Source of the DNA: Vitrella brassicaformis
Taxonomy: Eukaryota > Sar > Vitrellaceae
Length of the DNA stretch: 64,000 bases
Assembly: GCA_001179505.1 (NCBI GenBank)
Contig: CDMY01000305.1
Span: 429,587 to 493,586 of the forward strand
Reading direction: 5' to 3'
Shown: positions 59,735-64,000 of the stretch, piece by piece
Layout of the letters: every line of letters begins with the position of its first letter
Position numbering within the stretch: the first letter of the stretch is position 1
Program-made: the position numbers and the translations under genes
Notes under the pieces: generated by a model
The model's input: only the letters and a program-made list of their open reading frames with translations
Told to the model about the DNA's origin: nothing
Database searches by the model: none

Positions 59735-62700
59735 GGAGGAGGCCCTAGACGTCCCTCCCTACTCGCCTGATGGTCTCAGGCCTGCAGCGTACTTCTTCAA
59801 GTTTCTCGTACGCTCACAGATTCATCCACGCACACGTCTGTCTGTCTGTCTGTCTGTCTGTGTCTGTATGCGCGCACACAGGCCCGTGAGTCCATCCTTG
59901 GCAAGGCTGCGGTGGACAGCGCCGCCAAGAGAAAGGCACAGGAGGCAGAGGCGACGGGGCAGATGACACTCACTGGGCTTAAAGGGACCGCTCTGCAGGC
60001 CGCTGAAGGACGGGAGGCATGGATCATGGCGAATCGCCTGTAAGGTTCCGAAGGGATGCGCTTATTCTGTATGTATGGTGGCTGTTTTGTTGTGTGGTCA
60101 GGTATGTGTGGATTCCCGACACGATAGTGTTCAACGATGTGGGGAGGCAGGGGGGCATGGAGCAGCCGCCGCCGAGATGGTACTACTCCAACACTTCAGG
60201 ACAGCTCACCTACTCTACCAAAGTCAGCACGTGACACCCAGTTACACAGAGACAGACAGACAGACAGACAGACAGACGGAGAGACAGACGGAGAGACAGA
60301 CGGAGAGACAGACGGCAGCCTCATAATGATTCTGCCCCTGTGCATGGTCAGTTCAACCTCGAGACGATCCTCAGCAATCTGTCCAGAGGCACTTCGGGGC
60401 CCACCGCGCCCATAGCAGTGGTCAAGAAGATCGCCAAGAGCGCCACGACATTCCCCAAGGGTTGTGCGAGCCAGCTGATGACGGTGCACCAGCTGTCCAA
60501 CTTCCTGCAGGGGGTCAAGGGCGCCACGGACCTCACCATCTGTGTGCAGAAGTTCATACCACCGCACGGCAGGAAAGCCACACTGCTCAGGTAAAAGGGA
60601 CACAGAGAGGGAGAGGGGCATGACCTCCATGTAAATGAGCGTATCGATTTCTACCGGCCGCTCTCCTTGTTCTATTGTCAGGTGCAACTGGAGACGGGAA
60701 CTCCCACCACAAGGTCTGTTCTCATCTTGTCTCTTTTCCGCCATCCTCTCCTTGTCCATCTGTCCCAACGATTCAGGCTGGTATCTCACAAATGGCTATT
60801 CTCTGAGCGAGCGGCGAGTGCCGCCATCAGCGAGGCTTCTGGTGTCGCTCAATCCCATCAAGGAGGTGGCGCAGAAGACGAGCACAGTAGGGGAGGCCGG
60901 GGAGGGTGCGGGGGGTGACGAGAGGAGGAAGGTTGCCGAGAAGAAGGTCGAGGTCACGCCTGCATACACGGCGGCCCTGCAGGAACCTACAAAGATACTC
61001 CAGAGTGAGACAGACAGGGAGACAGGGGGAGAGGGTGGAGGGTTTCCGCCACCCTTTCTGTCCCCATATTGTGTGGTGGGTGTCATTACAGGAATTGCTG
61101 ACTATGTGGGTCGTGTGTGCGGTCTGCGCTTCGATGAGCTCATGGGCGACTTCATCAAAGACAGCGCAAAGCAACTCTGGCTCATACAAGTAACCACACA
61201 CAAACCCCCCCATTCACACCCACCCAGTCACTCCTCACACTGCCAGGTAAAGGCCTTCCGTCTGGTCGCCTCGCCCTACACCCAGCCGTCCATCGCATGT
61301 GAAGACTCGGCCATGCTGGAAGAGGAGGATTATCACGCAGCGGGTGACAGGGAGGGGCGGGAGGGTGGGAGGGGCAAAGGCATTCCTGGCGATCGCAGCG
61401 AGCCGTTGCAGTGGCGGTGCGGCTTCTGCAAATGTGAATACAGGCTGGATGTGAGTAGGGCGGGGTGGGAGGGAGGAAGACATGGTCGACGTGTCTTCTC
61501 AATGCAATGCAGAAGTTGGCGTATCGGTTGACGCCTTCGATGGTGCTGAGATCGCAGGACCTGCTCAGACACATGGGCAGGTACTGATGTACACGCAGAC
61601 ACCCATAGAGACGCGTACTGTGTGTGTGTGTGTGTGTTGGACGGCATGACATGGCCTGCAGGCCGCTGTCATGGTATGAGGAGGAGCTGCAGTCGGCGTC
61701 AAGGCTGTCTGAGAAAGAAATATATCGCATGCAGAGGTGAGGCGTGGCAGGCGCAACACCATATGCATTTCAGCACCTGCTGCCATGTCTGTCTCTCTGA
61801 AGGGCGTGTCAGGCGTGTTACCGCCTCCACAGCGCCCTGCAAGTAGCCAACCACCATACCGTCAATCCACTGGCGGGCCCATATGCCTGTCTCCTTTCTG
61901 TTGTCCTACAGGAGCTAGAAGAGGTGGAGCTTCTCTTCCACACCCGGCTGGGCCTCCCCATTCCCCGCACCCCGCAGCACAGCGGACCGCCGCCACAACT
62001 CTCACCCAGGAGAAGACAACAACATCAGGCAGCCGCAGCCGCACCACAGCAGCCCGGCTCTTCCTGCCTGTCTCTCCCGGCCGCAGTGGCAGTGGGGCCT
62101 CTGACGTATACAGAGATCATGGCACACCACCCCGCACTCAGGGGGGGCTGGAGGGATAGAGATCGCGACACCCCACAAGAGATGGATCACGATGCGGACA
62201 CTGAGGCGGCCCCGGCACGTGCAGTGCACATCCGCACGAGAGAGGACATCGAGGGCGGCGACAGTGTGGCCAAGAGGCAGAGAAGGAAAGACCAGCAGCA
62301 GCGGGGTGGCGGGGGTGGTGGGAAGAGGGAGAGGCGTGTCCTGGGGTGGGTAAGCGGGGGGCTCGCCAGGAGCTATAGAGGCTTAGTTGAGGGAAGAGGC
62401 AGACACACTCAGATGGTCGGTGAGTGACAGACAACACATACACTAAGCCTGAATATCCGTTTGTGTCTGTGTGCGGGGTATTTCAGCACAGCGACGGTCT
62501 GTTTCCCTCGGCGGCCATCTCATCAGGCTGGGAGAAAGACCTCAACCTCCCCGACCTCATCACAGCCACACACGCCGCCACGCAGCCTCACACACAAGCC
62601 CCATCGGCAGCAGCAGCAGCAGCGGCGGTAGGCCGGCCATCCTTCTCCCTCTCACCAGGTCTCTCCCCAATGTCGGCAGAAGCCCCCGACTCGCCCAAAG

Positions 62701-64000
62701 CGCTCATGCGGCGAATGATGAGCGACATGAGACTGGCGAAGGAGAAGGATGGACCCCGGGGCAGTGCCGACAGTGGAGATTCCCGCGTTGCTGATATTGT
62801 GGCGGGGGGCCGGAGGGGCAGTGTGGCTGTGGGAGGGGGTGGTGGTGGTGGTGGTGCGCAGCTGATGAGTGTGGTCGTCAACAGGGGCGTGACGAGTGAG
62901 GCCGGGTCGACCGCCAGGATGATGATGAGATACAGACTGTTCATTCTCCTGCAGGTACGCATTTATGCATCTGTCTCTCTCTGTCTTTCTATCTACCATT
63001 ATCTGTGTGTCGTGTCGTGTGTGCCTCAGGAGCTCCGGAGTGTCCCAGCCGAGTACATAGCGACCCTCAAAGCACGACGGCAGTGTACGCTCCAGTTCCG
63101 CCTCTTCGGGCTCACACACATCGTCCCCCTCACCCACCATGCCCCCGTCCTACACTCACAGGACCAGCAGCAGACGGACCAAAGACGAGAGGGCGACAAA
63201 GAGGGCGAGAAAGAGGGAGGGGGAGAGGGAGAGGGAGAGAGGCGGCGGACCATCGGGCGGTCGGACGTCCTGGGGACACAGCCCGTCAACTGCATGCGGA
63301 TCGCGTATTTCTTCTCGCAGAATCCGAAGCGGCTGATGACGTTTGTCCATAAGATGAAGAGCCTTAACGTCACTTTCTGCTGGCGCAACCAAAGGTGAGC
63401 GTGTGTGTGTGTGTGTGGATGTCGCTCATTCATGTGCTGGCTGATCCGTGTGTCTGTGTGTGTGTGTGTGTGTGTCTGTGTGTGTGTGTGCATTATACAG
63501 GCTGGGTACGTGCAGCTTAGCCCTGCAGCCGTGTTGGCGGAAGTCGATCAGCCGGCAGAACATCCTCCACCCCTTCACCGGCACCCCCAGCAACCTCGCC
63601 ACTCTCCAACTCAAGGTCACCCCCTCCACCAAGCCCATCCACACACAACACAACCATGTCTCCCTCTCCCTCTGTGTGCGTGTGTTGTGTGCAGGCAGTG
63701 GTAGGCGCGACGAGTGGTGTGATAGAGAACGTGCAGCCTTTATCAGTGAAGCTCTACCGCGGCGTGTTCGTGCCCTCCCCCTCCTACACCGCCCCCGAGC
63801 CGCTGCCGCCCGTCTGGCTGGAGATACTCTCCCAACACACCACCACAACCGCCACAGGCAACAAGAGCAGCGCTGCCGACAGCAGCACCGGCCAACCACA
63901 GCAGCAGCAAGACGAAGGTAAAGGAGACAGGGAGGATGAGTACGGTGCGTTTATCAGGCAGGAGAGTGACAGTGATGTTTCTAGTGACGACGGCGATGGG
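59733..64000 (+). CDS. Large protein with zinc-finger-like cysteines and a C2-like region (partial)
   Basis: ATG 59733 starts MEEALDVPPYSPDGLRPAA and at least 15 exons run in phase to the window edge, so the gene is incomplete at its 3' end. Visible parts: KRKAQEAEATGQMTL, YVWIPDTIVFNDVG, a block FNLETILSNLSRG to GRKATLLR (60351-60592), LLVSLNPIKEVAQK, FDELMGDFIKDSAKQLWLIQ, a cysteine cluster RCGFCKCEYRLD followed later by RACQACYRL (a possible zinc site), a Gln/Ala/Gly-rich disordered stretch, ELRSVPAEYIATLKARRQ, and a segment LGTCSLALQPCWRKS that fits C2-like strands. An acidic tail begins at 63912. I do not recognise the family. Confidence 0.5.
60249..60315. repeat. (CAGA)n and 12-base repeats in an intron
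   Basis: Tetranucleotide GACA repeats turn into four copies of an AGACAGACGGAG unit inside an intron of the gene at 59733. Similar (CAGA)/(CTGT) tracts recur in introns at 20487, 24222, 28881, 45568, 57396 and 59837. Confidence 0.8.

Noticed and set aside
60249-60315. Regularly spaced repeats that could be taken for a CRISPR array
   Set aside because: Units are simple tetranucleotide/12-base microsatellites without unique spacers, in a eukaryotic intron.

Overview
The window is nuclear DNA from a eukaryote with GC-rich, intron-dense genes. About eighteen protein-coding genes can be followed. Most are split into many short exons by introns of roughly 60-130 bases that carry (TG)n/(CA)n, (CTGT)n and (GGAT)n microsatellites. 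Genes lie on both strands, close together, and often share a short divergent promoter. Gene style, coiled-coil and ciliary-type proteins, and a chromerid-like retroelement tail suggest a chromerid alveolate such as Vitrella brassicaformis. That is inference from style and was not checked by a search. There are no bacterial features (no operons, CRISPR arrays or insertion sequences), and I saw no tRNA or rRNA gene.

Layout: 1-1.9 kb holds a BTB/T1-domain ORF followed by an in-frame TGA and more open frame, then a reverse-transcriptase tail fragment. At 2-3.8 kb (-) is an NADH pyrophosphatase (Nudix). At 4-10.2 kb (+) is a MYCBPAP-like ciliary protein whose C-terminal third is a degenerate phosphoglycerate kinase. 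At 10.4-11.2 kb (-) is a small secreted protein and at 11.5-13.8 kb (+) a four-TM, tetraspanin-like protein. At 14.1-15.8 kb (-) is a non-canonical poly(A)/uridylyl transferase, at 16.1-17.7 kb (+) a START-domain protein, and at 19-23.3 kb (+) a long unknown protein, followed by a 300-N assembly gap.

At 24.1-26.3 kb (-) is an F-box/WD-like protein, at 26.4-29.7 kb (+) a CCDC112-like protein, at 30.3-32.9 kb (-) a coiled-coil protein, and at 33.1-34.8 kb (+) an F-box-like gene with a frameshifted tandem duplication. At 36.2-40.6 kb (-) is an ankyrin/coiled-coil/RING protein with an in-frame TAG. At 41.6-48 kb (-) is a GAF-domain cyclic-nucleotide phosphodiesterase, at 48.1-50 kb (+) an unknown protein, at 50.7-52.6 kb (-) an MFS transporter, at 52.9-56.1 kb (+) an FG-rich nucleoporin-like protein, at about 56.7-59.7 kb (-) a coiled-coil protein, and from 59.7 kb to the window end (+) a large protein with zinc-finger-like cysteines.

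The most interesting signals are the MYCBPAP-pseudo-PGK fusion, an inverted telomere-box motif (AGGGTT-N3/4-AACCCT) in three separate divergent promoters, and five GC-AG introns. Exon joins were made by eye from GT/GC...AG sites and reading-frame phase. Where a join is unsure the entry says so.
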